Assembly: GCA_025963635.1 (NCBI GenBank)
Contig: JAOQAK010000002.1
Coordinates: 186,001-250,000 of the forward strand
Length of the DNA stretch: 64,000 bases
Reading direction: 5' to 3'
Source of the DNA: Ferruginibacter sp.
GTDB taxonomy: Bacteria; Bacteroidota; Bacteroidia; Chitinophagales; Chitinophagaceae
Part shown: one piece after another, positions 36,509-44,671 of the stretch
Layout of the letters: the number at the start of each line of letters is the position of its first letter
How positions within the stretch are numbered: the first letter of the stretch is position 1
The notes under the pieces: generated by a model
Seen by the model: the letters and a program-made list of their open reading frames with translations, nothing else
Database searches by the model: none
Told to the model about the DNA's origin: nothing
Program-made: the position numbers and the translations under genes

Positions 36509-37444
36509 TTGAGCAATATCTTCAAATACATCAGGGAATTTCATAGAAAGGAGGTCAATTTTTTTTACCTGTTGCTGGTAATGGCCATGTTAGCGATATT
36601 GATTTATTTCAATTACTGGCATGGCCTGGAAAAACGATATGCCGCAGGTGGTAAAACTAAACTCTCCCATTTTGCCGGCTATTATCTATTGTATTTTATT
36701 CCCTTTGCAATTGCCTTCCTGCTTCAAAGCATATTCTATAAAGGTTGTAGATATTTCAGAAAGGGTTGGTTCTGGGCAATCCTTTTCATGGCTCCGGCAT
36801 TTTTTTCCTTCAGGGTGAATTTTGATTTGCATAAGCAGTGGGTGATCGAAAATTTCGCAGGGGCAGACCTCGATTTTTACCTGCACAGCTTCAACTGGAT
36901 CGTTCGTGTTTTTGTAGTATTGATTCCTGTATATATTGTCTGGCTGATAAAAGATAGAGGCGTTCAGCCTTTTTATGGTACAAAAGCCCTCGATAATATA
37001 AAGCCCTATATTATTATGTTGTTGGTAATGGCGCCACTGATTGCGTTGGCAAGCACCCAAAAAGATTTTTTGCATGTATACCCGAAGGCAAAATTATTAA
37101 ACTCCATACCCATGCGAAGCTGGCAGGAGAAATGGCGCTATCTCATTTTTGAACTAAGCTATGGATTTGATTTTGTGAGTATCGAGTTTTTTTTTCGCGG
37201 GTTTTTGATATTGGCTTTGATTAATATTTGCGGGGAGCATTGTATCATCCCAGTTGCATGTTTTTATTGCACCATACATTTCGGCAAGCCGATGGGAGAG
37301 GCCATCAGCAGCTTTTTTGGCGGCATCCTGTTAGGGATCGTATCGTACAATACACGCAGCATCTGGGGAGGTTTGATGGTGCATGTTGGCATTGCCTGGA
37401 TGATGGAAATTGGAGGTTTCTTCGGTAGCTTTTTTATCGATTAA
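36509..37444 (+). CDS. CPBP (Abi-like) family membrane protein, possible intramembrane protease
   Basis: The 311-residue product has about eight membrane helices. The C-terminal half shows the CPBP pattern: SIEFFFRGFLI (motif 1, normally EExxxR), HFGKPMGEAISSFFGG (motif 2) and SIWGGLMVHVGIAWMMEI (motif 3). In motif 1 the first Glu is replaced by Ile and the second is kept, so catalysis is doubtful. The first helices are extra relative to short CPBP proteins. Translation would start with TTG at 36509, since the ATG at 36490 opens a different frame that stops at once. It lies 75 bp after obgE. Confidence 0.8.
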   Translation: MSNIFKYIREFHRKEVNFFYLLLVMAMLAILIYFNYWHGLEKRYAAGGKTKLSHFAGYYLLYFIPFAIAFLLQSIFYKGCRYFRKGWFWAILFMAPAFFSFRVNFDLHKQWVIENFAGADLDFYLHSFNWIVRVFVVLIPVYIVWLIKDRGVQPFYGTKALDNIKPYIIMLLVMAPLIALASTQKDFLHVYPKAKLLNSIPMRSWQEKWRYLIFELSYGFDFVSIEFFFRGFLILALINICGEHCIIPVACFYCTIHFGKPMGEAISSFFGGILLGIVSYNTRSIWGGLMVHVGIAWMMEIGGFFGSFFID

Positions 37445-37494
37445 AATAAATGATAAATGGAACAAAATGATTCTGCCTGCGAAATCATTGGAAA

Positions 37495-37527
37495 TAAAAA
37501 GCCCTGTTGATTCGTTCAACAGGGCTT
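37495..37527 (-). terminator. Terminator after the DUF4136 gene
   Basis: GCCCTGTTGA and TCAACAGGGC pair perfectly (37501-37510 / 37516-37525), with TTCGT as loop. On the minus strand the stem is followed by TTTTTATTTC. It lies 18 bp beyond the DUF4136 stop and just beyond the end of the CPBP gene. Confidence 0.85.
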
Positions 37528-37544
37528 CAAAACTTTAGCAACAA

Positions 37545-38123
37545 TTACGATTTAGTCAGATCAAATTTCCTAAAGATATTCTTAACACTTCCCTTGATTT
37601 CTTTGCTGGTAAGATTTTTACTGCTAACCTCGTCAGTTGACCAACCCTGCCATACTACTTTATCGGTTTTGGCATCGATCATTGAAATGGTGAGGGTGCC
37701 TTCCCTGCTCACGTATTGGTCATTGTCGTACCCCATAAACCTTGACGGGTAGTAAATATAACTGATACGGCGTGAGTAAGGATTGTAAAACCTCCTGGTA
37801 AAAGGTTGAGAATACACAGGATTCGAATTCTCCTTAATTGTCTTCTCCACCAGGACATCATGTTTTAAGATGACATCCGGGTGATTTTTATCCTCTCTCC
37901 AGTTAGCTTTCGCCAACTCTGCACCAACAGCTTCCCGTACAGCTGACTCCTGCAGGCTATTCTTCTTTATCCCACCTGAGTCATCCTTTTCATCCAGCCA
38001 TGCGTACGTTTTGTAATTGTTAAAATTAACAGCATCATCTTTTTCGATATGTGCTGTAGATGCACACCCTGCCATTATAAGGCCAACGGTGGCAAAAACT
38101 AAAAATGCTTTTATACTTTTCAT
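37545..38123 (-). CDS. DUF4136 lipoprotein
   Basis: The 192-residue product has a lipobox MAGC (Cys20) and the DUF4136 pattern: FNNYKTYAWLDE, AVGAELAKANWRE, PDVILKHDVLVEKT, GTLTISMIDAKTDKVVWQGW and the closing KGSVKNIFRKF. The family is common in Proteobacteria and Bacteroidota as an outer-membrane-associated lipoprotein of unknown role. A Tyr/Arg/Pro-rich central segment (RRFYNPYSRRISYIYYP) is family-specific variation. It has its own terminator and is likely a single-gene unit. Confidence 0.9.
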   Translation of the reverse strand: MKSIKAFLVFATVGLIMAGCASTAHIEKDDAVNFNNYKTYAWLDEKDDSGGIKKNSLQESAVREAVGAELAKANWREDKNHPDVILKHDVLVEKTIKENSNPVYSQPFTRRFYNPYSRRISYIYYPSRFMGYDNDQYVSREGTLTISMIDAKTDKVVWQGWSTDEVSSKNLTSKEIKGSVKNIFRKFDLTKS

Positions 38124-38256
38124 TCTGCTACTCCTTTTTTTTATATTTTGACAGTTATTTATTTCACTATCATAAACGCAAAAAGGATACTAGTCGATGG
38201 CAAGAAGATGTTAAAAATAATATCCAGGTGTGGGCATGGGAAAAATAGAGGGAATG

Positions 38257-39435
38257 TCAATCGATATTTTCAATGATACCAGCAATACCCTGGCCGCCAC
38301 CCACGCAGGCTGTAACGATCCCATATTTTTTGTTCAGCCGCTTCATATCATTTACCAGTTGGATGGTTAATTTGCACCCGGTGCACCCTAGCGGGTGGCC
38401 TAATGCGATTGCGCCCCCATTAATATTTACGATTGCCGGATCCAATTCCAAGGCATTGATTACAGCAAGCGATTGGGAGGCGAATGCTTCATTCAATTCA
38501 ACCAGGTCGATATCTGACAGGTTCATGCCCGCCTGTCGCAATACTTTTGGAACAGCTTTAACCGGTCCAATCCCCATAATGCGAGGATGAACCCCGGCAC
38601 TGACACAATTCACCAGCCTGGCGATAGGTTTCAGACCAAGCTCGTTGATCATTCTTTCGCTCATAACAATTACAAAGGCAGCCCCATCACTGGTTTGCGA
38701 ACTGTTGCCGGCAGTAACACTGCCTCCCATCGCAAAAGCCGGTTTTAACTTGGCCAGTCCTTCCAGCGACGTATCTGCTCTAACGCCCTCATCTGTATCC
38801 ACTGTAAAATTTCTTTTTTGTTTTTTTCCTTTTGTATCCAGGTACACTTCTTCCACTGTAATAGGGAGAATACCTGTTTTGAAATAGCCTTTATTGATAG
38901 CGTTTCCGGCTTTGAAGTGGCTGTTAAAACTGAATGCATCCTGGGCTTCCCGGCTGATATGATATTCTTTGGCCACAGCTTCTGCGGTTAGTCCCATGCT
39001 TAAGTAGTAATCGGGATCATCTTTTGCGATAGCATAAGAAGGTGAAGTTTTCCATCCCGCGGTTGGAACCATACTCATGCTTTCGGTTCCGCCTGCAACG
39101 ATGCATTCTGCCATACCGGTTCTGATTTTTGCGGTTGCAATGGCAATACTTTCCAATCCACTGGCGCAATATCGGTTGATGGTAATTCCTGGCGCGTGGA
39201 TGCCTACTGCCCTGGCGGAAATCATTCTACCTACCTGTAAACCCTGCTCTGCTTCGGGTACCGCATTGCCTACGATTACATCATCAATCCTCATTACGTC
39301 GAGTTGCGGGATGGTGGCCAGTAATCCTTTAATCACCTCGATCGCAAGATCATCGGGCCTTGTGAACCTGAATCCGCCTTTTTTACTTTTTGTAATGGCT
39401 GTTCTGTATCCTGCAACAATATACGCTTCCTGCAT
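38257..39435 (-). CDS. Acetyl-CoA C-acyltransferase (thiolase)
   Basis: It cleaves or forms 3-ketoacyl-CoA in fatty-acid beta-oxidation. The 392-residue product has the nucleophile motif NRYCASG (Cys90), the substrate-loop AGGTESMSM, ELNEAFASQ, the GHPLGCTG His and the second Cys in the VTACVGGGQG motif near 380. The length matches FadA-type thiolases of 390-400 residues. It is divergent from pyrD and has a good promoter. A beta-oxidation role is likely, but biosynthetic thiolase cannot be excluded because no fadB neighbour is present. Confidence 0.93.
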   Translation of the reverse strand: MQEAYIVAGYRTAITKSKKGGFRFTRPDDLAIEVIKGLLATIPQLDVMRIDDVIVGNAVPEAEQGLQVGRMISARAVGIHAPGITINRYCASGLESIAIATAKIRTGMAECIVAGGTESMSMVPTAGWKTSPSYAIAKDDPDYYLSMGLTAEAVAKEYHISREAQDAFSFNSHFKAGNAINKGYFKTGILPITVEEVYLDTKGKKQKRNFTVDTDEGVRADTSLEGLAKLKPAFAMGGSVTAGNSSQTSDGAAFVIVMSERMINELGLKPIARLVNCVSAGVHPRIMGIGPVKAVPKVLRQAGMNLSDIDLVELNEAFASQSLAVINALELDPAIVNINGGAIALGHPLGCTGCKLTIQLVNDMKRLNKKYGIVTACVGGGQGIAGIIENID

Positions 39436-39492
39436 ACAATTAATTTTAAGATGTCTTTCGTGTTAATAGTTGTTTATGCAACTTCTCTCTAT

Positions 39493-39520
39493 CAAAGTTA
39501 TAATTTCTATGGGAAAACAA
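39493..39520 (-). promoter_or_regulatory. Promoter of the thiolase gene
   Basis: On the minus strand, TTTTG ends at 39518 and is followed after 17 bp by TAACTTTG (39493-39500), matching TAnnTTTG. Transcription would start about 50 bp before the thiolase ATG. Confidence 0.5.
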
Positions 39521-39539
39521 AAAACTGAAAACTGTACCC

Positions 39540-39547
39540 TATTTTTG
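39540..39547 (+). promoter_or_regulatory. -7 box candidate for pyrD
   Basis: TATTTTTG matches TAnnTTTG and lies 7 bp before the pyrD ATG, suggesting a very short leader. No convincing -33 TTG is present. Confidence 0.35.
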
Positions 39548-39554
39548 CCCCCAA

Positions 39555-40640
39555 ATGTATAAAATCCTACGAACCATCCTTTTTGCCTTTGACCCTGAAC
39601 GGGTGCATTCTTTCTCAATGAACTGGCTGCAATTTATCTGTAAGCTTCCTTTTGGTAAACGCTTTTTAACGGCAATCTTCAGTATAAAGAATTCCCATTT
39701 GGCCACAAACTTTTTGGATTTATCCTTCGCAAATCCTGTCGGTCTTGGAGCCGGATTTGACAAAAATGCTTGTTATCTCAATGAATTGGAAGCTTTGGGA
39801 TTCGGATTTGTGGAGATTGGCACGGTTACGCCATTGGCTCAGCCAGGCAATGACAAACCAAGGATTTTTCGTTTGCCAAAGGACAAGGCGCTTATCAACC
39901 GCATGGGCTTTAATAATGATGGTGTAAAAGTGATCAGAGAAAGACTTCTTAAGTGGCACAAGTCACAAACAGATCTTAGGCGTTCTAATCCGGCAAACGA
40001 AGCAACCGCTTTATCTGCCCCGAAGCGCCGTCTGGTTATTGGTGGTAATATCGGTAAAAATAAAATAACTCCCAACGAGGATGCCTGGCGGGACTATATA
40101 ACCTGTTTTAACGCTTTGCACGATTATGTGGATTATTTTGTGGTGAATGTAAGCTCGCCGAATACACCCGGGTTAAGAGAATTGCAGGAGAAAGAATCGC
40201 TCCGTAAAATCATCTCACAACTGCAGGTCCAAAATGTAAGTTTTGAGACCACCAAGCCTATTCTTTTAAAGATCGCCCCGGATTTAACAATCGGGCAAAT
40301 TAACGATGTAATTGACCTTGCGATTGAAATAAAGCTGGATGGACTGGTGATAAGCAATACCACCATCGGCAGGGAAGACCTTACAACCGAAAGTTCGCTG
40401 GTGGTTGCTATGGGTGCCGGCGGATTAAGCGGCCTGCCTCTAAAACAAAGGAATACCGAATTGATCCAATATATTCACCAAAAAACAAAAGGGCAAATCC
40501 CAATTATAGCCAGCGGGGGAATATTTACCGGCGAAGATGCTAAAGAAAAATTAGCCGCAGGAGCAAAGCTGGTACAGGTATGGACCGGTTTTGTGTATGA
40601 AGGTCCAGCCATTGTAAAACATATTTGCAATTCTATCTAG
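39555..40640 (+). CDS. pyrD: Quinone-dependent dihydroorotate dehydrogenase, class 2
   Basis: PyrD oxidises dihydroorotate to orotate in pyrimidine synthesis at the inner membrane, using quinone. The 361-residue protein shows the class 2 signature: an N-terminal amphipathic helix region (LFAFDPERVHSFSMN), GLGAGFDKNA and GFVEIGTVTP, NRMGFNNDG, GGNIGKNK and the active-site NVSSPNTPGL (class 2 uses Ser as catalytic base). The FMN-binding end is IIASGGIFTGEDAKEKLAAGA. About 20 extra residues (TDLRRSNPANEATALSAPK) lie between the NRMGFNNDG helix and IGGNIGKNK. Confidence 0.95.
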   Translation: MYKILRTILFAFDPERVHSFSMNWLQFICKLPFGKRFLTAIFSIKNSHLATNFLDLSFANPVGLGAGFDKNACYLNELEALGFGFVEIGTVTPLAQPGNDKPRIFRLPKDKALINRMGFNNDGVKVIRERLLKWHKSQTDLRRSNPANEATALSAPKRRLVIGGNIGKNKITPNEDAWRDYITCFNALHDYVDYFVVNVSSPNTPGLRELQEKESLRKIISQLQVQNVSFETTKPILLKIAPDLTIGQINDVIDLAIEIKLDGLVISNTTIGREDLTTESSLVVAMGAGGLSGLPLKQRNTELIQYIHQKTKGQIPIIASGGIFTGEDAKEKLAAGAKLVQVWTGFVYEGPAIVKHICNSI

Positions 40641-40972
40641 GGGCTTAAGTGGGGGAAGTTTACGCAAAGGCGCAAAGAAAAGAGACGGTGATGAAGTAGC
40701 TCTTTACTTAAGGTTTTTAGCTGGTTATATTTATCTCTTAAACTTTTTAGCACTGGTATTTATTTTTTTTCGACGGCTGCATCATTTTGACCCACCCAAT
40801 GCCAAACACTTATAATCGAGACTTCGAAAAGATGACATCCAAATTTTCGGGTATACTTCTCTTGTTTTCTTCCCCCAAAAATAGCTGTTAAGCATGTGAT
40901 ATATTAAATAAAATTACAATTCTGCGTAAATTCCAATTGTATCCGGTTATTTTTGCAATCAATTAAAAATGT
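40641..40972. other. Intergenic region between pyrD and terC-like gene
   Basis: The 332-bp region is AT-rich and has no plausible coding frame. Apart from the -7 box close to the downstream gene, nothing is recognised. Confidence 0.5.
40948..40955 (+). promoter_or_regulatory. -7 box candidate upstream of the TerC-family gene
   Basis: TATTTTTG fits TAnnTTTG and ends 17 bp before the ATG. No TTG occurs at the right -33 distance. Confidence 0.4.
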
Positions 40973-41782
40973 ATGGGCTATTTATTTACATCAGAAAGTT
41001 TGATCAGCTTTTTTGTACTGGTGGTTTTGGAGATTGTATTGGGGATAGACAACGTAATATTCGTAAGTATCATTCTCAATCGCCTGCAAAAAAAGCAGGA
41101 TCAATTAAAAGCGAGAAGGTTATGGATGATTACGGGAATTATTTCCCGCAGTTTGTTATTAATGGGATTGGGATGGCTATTATCTCAAAAGGGAAAAGCC
41201 GTATTTACCTTATTTGAAAAAGGATTTGACCTGGCCAGTATTGTCATGCTGCTGGGCGGACTGTTTTTAATATATAAATCAGTCAAAGAAATCCATGGCA
41301 AACTGGAAGGGGAAGATCCGAACGAAATCAGCAGAGGCCAGAAAGGGATTAGTTTTGGCCAGGCCATCGGCCAAATTATTTTAATAGATGCGGTTTTTTC
41401 CTTCGACAGCATCATTACCGCTGGTGGCACGGCAAAGCATGTTGAAATAATGATTGCAGCGGTAGTGATCGCCATGATCGTGATGTTTTTGTTTAGTCCG
41501 AAAATTGCAAGCTTTATACATAAGCATCCTACATTGAAGATGCTCGCTTTATCTTTTTTGGTGATGATTGGTTTAAGTTTGATCATGGAGGGTTGGGATG
41601 CAGAAACCGCCGAAAAACTGCACCTGAAAAATTATATTTATTTTGGTATGGCTTTTTCTTTCGTCGTTGAGATACTCAATATGACGATGATGAAACGGGC
41701 AGCGAAAAAGAGAAGGCTGGTACAATTAAATGAACCCATGCTCCGGGAAAAGGATGAAGATTATTCTGACCAGGCGAGATAA
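40973..41782 (+). CDS. TerC family integral membrane protein
   Basis: TerC-family proteins are implicated in metal-ion export or metalation of exported proteins, particularly manganese. The 269-residue product has about seven membrane helices and conserved acidic motifs: LGIDNVIFVS in helix 1 and ILIDAVFSFDSIITA in a middle helix, each with paired Asp residues likely to hold metal. The C-terminal tail is charged (KKRRLVQLNEPM). The start is the second ATG of ATGTATGGGC; the first ATG, at 40969, opens another frame. It may be single-gene; rsmE is convergent 23 bp downstream. Confidence 0.93.
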   Translation: MGYLFTSESLISFFVLVVLEIVLGIDNVIFVSIILNRLQKKQDQLKARRLWMITGIISRSLLLMGLGWLLSQKGKAVFTLFEKGFDLASIVMLLGGLFLIYKSVKEIHGKLEGEDPNEISRGQKGISFGQAIGQIILIDAVFSFDSIITAGGTAKHVEIMIAAVVIAMIVMFLFSPKIASFIHKHPTLKMLALSFLVMIGLSLIMEGWDAETAEKLHLKNYIYFGMAFSFVVEILNMTMMKRAAKKRRLVQLNEPMLREKDEDYSDQAR

Positions 41783-41805
41783 ATTGACAAGGTTGGTGAA
41801 TTCCG

Positions 41806-42519
41806 TTAAGCAAGCGATAAGATCGTGGTGGCTACCACACCCGCTGTTTCGGTCCGCAACCTTGTATCACCCAGGGCTACAGAGGTAAAACCATTTTGTA
41901 GTGCAAGTTCGATTTCGTCGATTGTGAAATCCCCCTCCGGTCCAATCAATATTACGGATGAATCGAATGGTTGATAAGTGTTTAATTGTATCCTTGGTTC
42001 ATCTTTTTCACAATGGGCAATAAACTTCTTTGAAACAGTGCCTTCCTTTATACTCTTAATATAAGGTGCAAATTTTATTGGTTCATGTAAAACCGGTAAC
42101 CATACTTGTTGTGACTGTAGCATTGCACTTACAAGGATGCTGCGCATTCTTTCCACGCGGAAATGTTGTTTTTCTGTTCTGCTGCAAAGTAATGGAACGA
42201 TTTCACTCACTCCAATCTCGGTAGCCTTCTCTAACAACCATTCAAACCGATGGGCATTTTTTACAAGTGAAACAGCGAGAACAGGCTGTTTGGGAGAGCG
42301 TGGTTGAGTAACGCAAGAGAGAATGGCAAGGTTGCAGTTTTTTCTGCTAGCATCAATGATTTTTGCCGTAAATAAATTCCCCCTGCCATCCGTTAATTGC
42401 AATTGCTCGCCTGCTTGCATTCGAAGCACCTGTACCACATGTTTGCTGGTTTCTTCATTTAAAACAAATTCCTTTGCTGCAATTGTGATTTCTTCAGCGT
42501 AAAAAAAAGGAGGCGTCAT
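41806..42519 (-). CDS. rsmE: 16S rRNA (uracil1498-N3)-methyltransferase RsmE
   Basis: RsmE is a SPOUT (trefoil-knot) methyltransferase acting on 30S subunits. The 237 residues contain a PUA-like N-terminal domain with HVVQVLRMQAGEQLQLTDG, the strand KATEIGVSEIVPL, ERMRSILVSAMLQSQQ and the knot motifs LIGPEGDFT and LGDTRLRTETA. The length is typical. It is convergent with the TerC-family gene and followed 40 bp upstream, on the same strand, by the dnaB stop, so dnaB and rsmE could be co-transcribed. Confidence 0.96.
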   Translation of the reverse strand: MTPPFFYAEEITIAAKEFVLNEETSKHVVQVLRMQAGEQLQLTDGRGNLFTAKIIDASRKNCNLAILSCVTQPRSPKQPVLAVSLVKNAHRFEWLLEKATEIGVSEIVPLLCSRTEKQHFRVERMRSILVSAMLQSQQVWLPVLHEPIKFAPYIKSIKEGTVSKKFIAHCEKDEPRIQLNTYQPFDSSVILIGPEGDFTIDEIELALQNGFTSVALGDTRLRTETAGVVATTILSLA

Positions 42520-42559
42520 AATTAACCAAATGTTTTTTGTCCATTAATCAAACAAAACA

Positions 42560-44122
42560 TCAAAAAGGTGCGTCATCATCAAAGGCGCCGTCATTCATTT
42601 TACTTCCCTTCTGTATGTACAATTTAGCCCCACCTCCATCATCATCACCTTTTACGGGCCTGAAATTGCCGCCGCTAGAACCTCCTCCAAAATCACTACC
42701 GCCCTCATCGTCTTCCACGAATTTCTGAATATGCAGTAATGCTTTTAATTTAATCGTATCCAAACTTCCGTTACGGTGCTTGGCAATCTTTACAAAGGTT
42801 TCACCCTTATTACTTTCACCCATTTCATTGGCAGTGATATCGTAATACTCGGGACGGTAAAGAAACATTACCATATCCGCATCCTGCTCAATGGCACCCG
42901 ATTCTCTCAAATCACTCAGCTGTGGAATTTTAGCGCCTTCCTTTCTTTTTTCTACCTCACGGCTTAACTGTGACAGTGCAATGATCGGCACTTTCAGTTC
43001 TTTAGCGAGCCCCTTTAAATCCCTTGAGATTTTACTGATTTCCTGCTCACGGTTACCATTTTTATTGTCGCCGCCGCCACTCATCAATTGGAGATAATCG
43101 ATAATGATCAGGCCAATATCATGTTTATTTTTTAACCTCCGGCATTTGGCCCTTAACTCAAATATATTCAGGGCCGCTGTATCATCGATGTAAATTGGAG
43201 CATTGCTCAGGCGTTCGATACCGCGTTTGTACAACTGCTTCATTTCATGTTCTTCGAGCTTGCCACGGGTTATTTTCTCCAGCCATATTTCGCTTTCGGC
43301 ACTCAGTATACGCTGTACCAATTGACTCGAGCTCATTTCAAGACTGAAAAATACCACCGGAGTGGGCTTGGTTGGATGAAGGGCGGCGCTTCTTGCAAGG
43401 TTCAAAGCAAAAGCAGTTTTACCCACAGAAGGCCTTGCCGCCAAAACGATCAAATCTGTTTGTTGCCATCCGTAAGTTAATTTATCAAGTGAGGCAAATC
43501 CGCTGGGCACACCCGTGATGTCTTCATCGCGGTTACGCATATCTTCAATGCGCTGGATGGTTTTCACCAATACCGTGTTGATATCTTCAAAAGCGCTCCT
43601 GAGGTGATTATTGGTGATCTCGAATAATTTGCTTTCTGCATCATCCAATAAATCAAAAACATCGGTACTGTCTTCGTAGGCATCTCCTATAATTTCACCA
43701 CTGATCCGTATCAGTTCCCGCTGGATAAATTTTTGTAGTACAATCCTCGAATGTGCTTCAATGTTAGCCGAAGACACCACGGCATTGGTTAGTTTGGATA
43801 CATAATAAGGTCCTCCTACCAATTCAAGGTCTTCCTTTAATTTCAATTCTTCCACTACCGTTAAAAGGTCGATGGGCAAGCTTTTTTCTGCCAGTGACTT
43901 CATCGCCTTAAAAATTCGCTGGTTGGCTTCGCCATAAAAACATTCCGGCTTTAAAATTTCAATCACTGTATCAAAGGCGCTTTTCTCGAGCATAATAGCC
44001 CCGAGTACTGCTTCTTCCAATTCTTTGGCCTGCGGGGGCACTTTGCCAAAAACCATCGTTCCCAAATCGAGGGAAGGTTTTCTTCTTGTTTTTCTGTCCT
44101 TGTTTAGGTTAGTAAGATCCAT
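42560..44122 (-). CDS. dnaB: Replicative DNA helicase DnaB
   Basis: DnaB unwinds DNA at the replication fork as a hexamer. The 520-residue protein has the N-terminal helical domain (PQAKELEEAVLGAIMLEKSAF), the RecA-like domain with ARPSVGKTAFALNLA (Walker A), FFSLEMSS, LIIIDYLQLM (Walker B) and SDLRESGAIEQDADMV. A Gly/Asp-rich C-terminal tail (DDEGGSDFGGGSSGGNF) extends it. The region upstream carries several DnaA-box-like sequences. No intein is present. Confidence 0.97.
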   Translation of the reverse strand: MDLTNLNKDRKTRRKPSLDLGTMVFGKVPPQAKELEEAVLGAIMLEKSAFDTVIEILKPECFYGEANQRIFKAMKSLAEKSLPIDLLTVVEELKLKEDLELVGGPYYVSKLTNAVVSSANIEAHSRIVLQKFIQRELIRISGEIIGDAYEDSTDVFDLLDDAESKLFEITNNHLRSAFEDINTVLVKTIQRIEDMRNRDEDITGVPSGFASLDKLTYGWQQTDLIVLAARPSVGKTAFALNLARSAALHPTKPTPVVFFSLEMSSSQLVQRILSAESEIWLEKITRGKLEEHEMKQLYKRGIERLSNAPIYIDDTAALNIFELRAKCRRLKNKHDIGLIIIDYLQLMSGGGDNKNGNREQEISKISRDLKGLAKELKVPIIALSQLSREVEKRKEGAKIPQLSDLRESGAIEQDADMVMFLYRPEYYDITANEMGESNKGETFVKIAKHRNGSLDTIKLKALLHIQKFVEDDEGGSDFGGGSSGGNFRPVKGDDDGGGAKLYIQKGSKMNDGAFDDDAPF

Positions 44123-44325
44123 CAGTATTGCTTGTATTATTTTCTTGTTATGTATGTTCGGGTTGTTGAAATATTCATTGGCATTCTATAGTACAGATAA
44201 GCAGATAATTTTAATAACAATCGTTGTGCTGCAATAAAAAAATACTGTCAGGCAGAAAATTATCGCAGGGCGGCTAAGGTAATTGCAAATTGTTAGGGAT
44301 TCTCCCATAGACGCTGTTATTAACT

Positions 44326-44445
44326 TTATACAAATGATTATGCACATGAAATTCACAGCCAAAATTAGTTTATTCATAGGTTATGCACATGATTATTAAC
44401 AGGCTAAATTGAAATAGGGCGGCATTCGGTAACGATTTATTAACA
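44326..44445 (+). promoter_or_regulatory. Cluster of DnaA-box-like 9-mers between dnaB and pheT
   Basis: On one strand within 120 bp there are two exact TTATNCACA matches (TTATGCACA at 44338 and 44381), two TTATTAACA (44393 and 44437) and TTATACAAA (44326). The 549-bp gap holding them has no coding frame and is AT-rich to its left. It could be a DnaA binding region regulating dnaB or part of an origin. Motif presence is observed; function is inference. Confidence 0.5.
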
Positions 44446-44628
44446 CGGCTGCAGGGTGCTTTGTATATTTCTGCACCACCTGCACATTTTTTTACAGTTG
44501 CTTTTTTCAGAATGAAATATTAAATTTTAGTCTGTGGGCCTTCGAACCCTGCAGCGCAACACGCAGATAGCACCTGTACCTATTGATATGTCTTTTACCT
44601 GATCGTTTTTACCTTAATTCCCAATGGC

Positions 44629-44636
44629 TATCTTTG
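44629..44636 (+). promoter_or_regulatory. -7 box of the pheT unit
   Basis: TATCTTTG matches TAnnTTTG, 35 bp before the pheT ATG. A T-rich stretch (TTTTT at 44606-44610) lies at about the -33 position, without a full TTG. Confidence 0.45.
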
Positions 44637-44671
44637 CGCCACCATATATATAAATTCATCAACTATTAATA

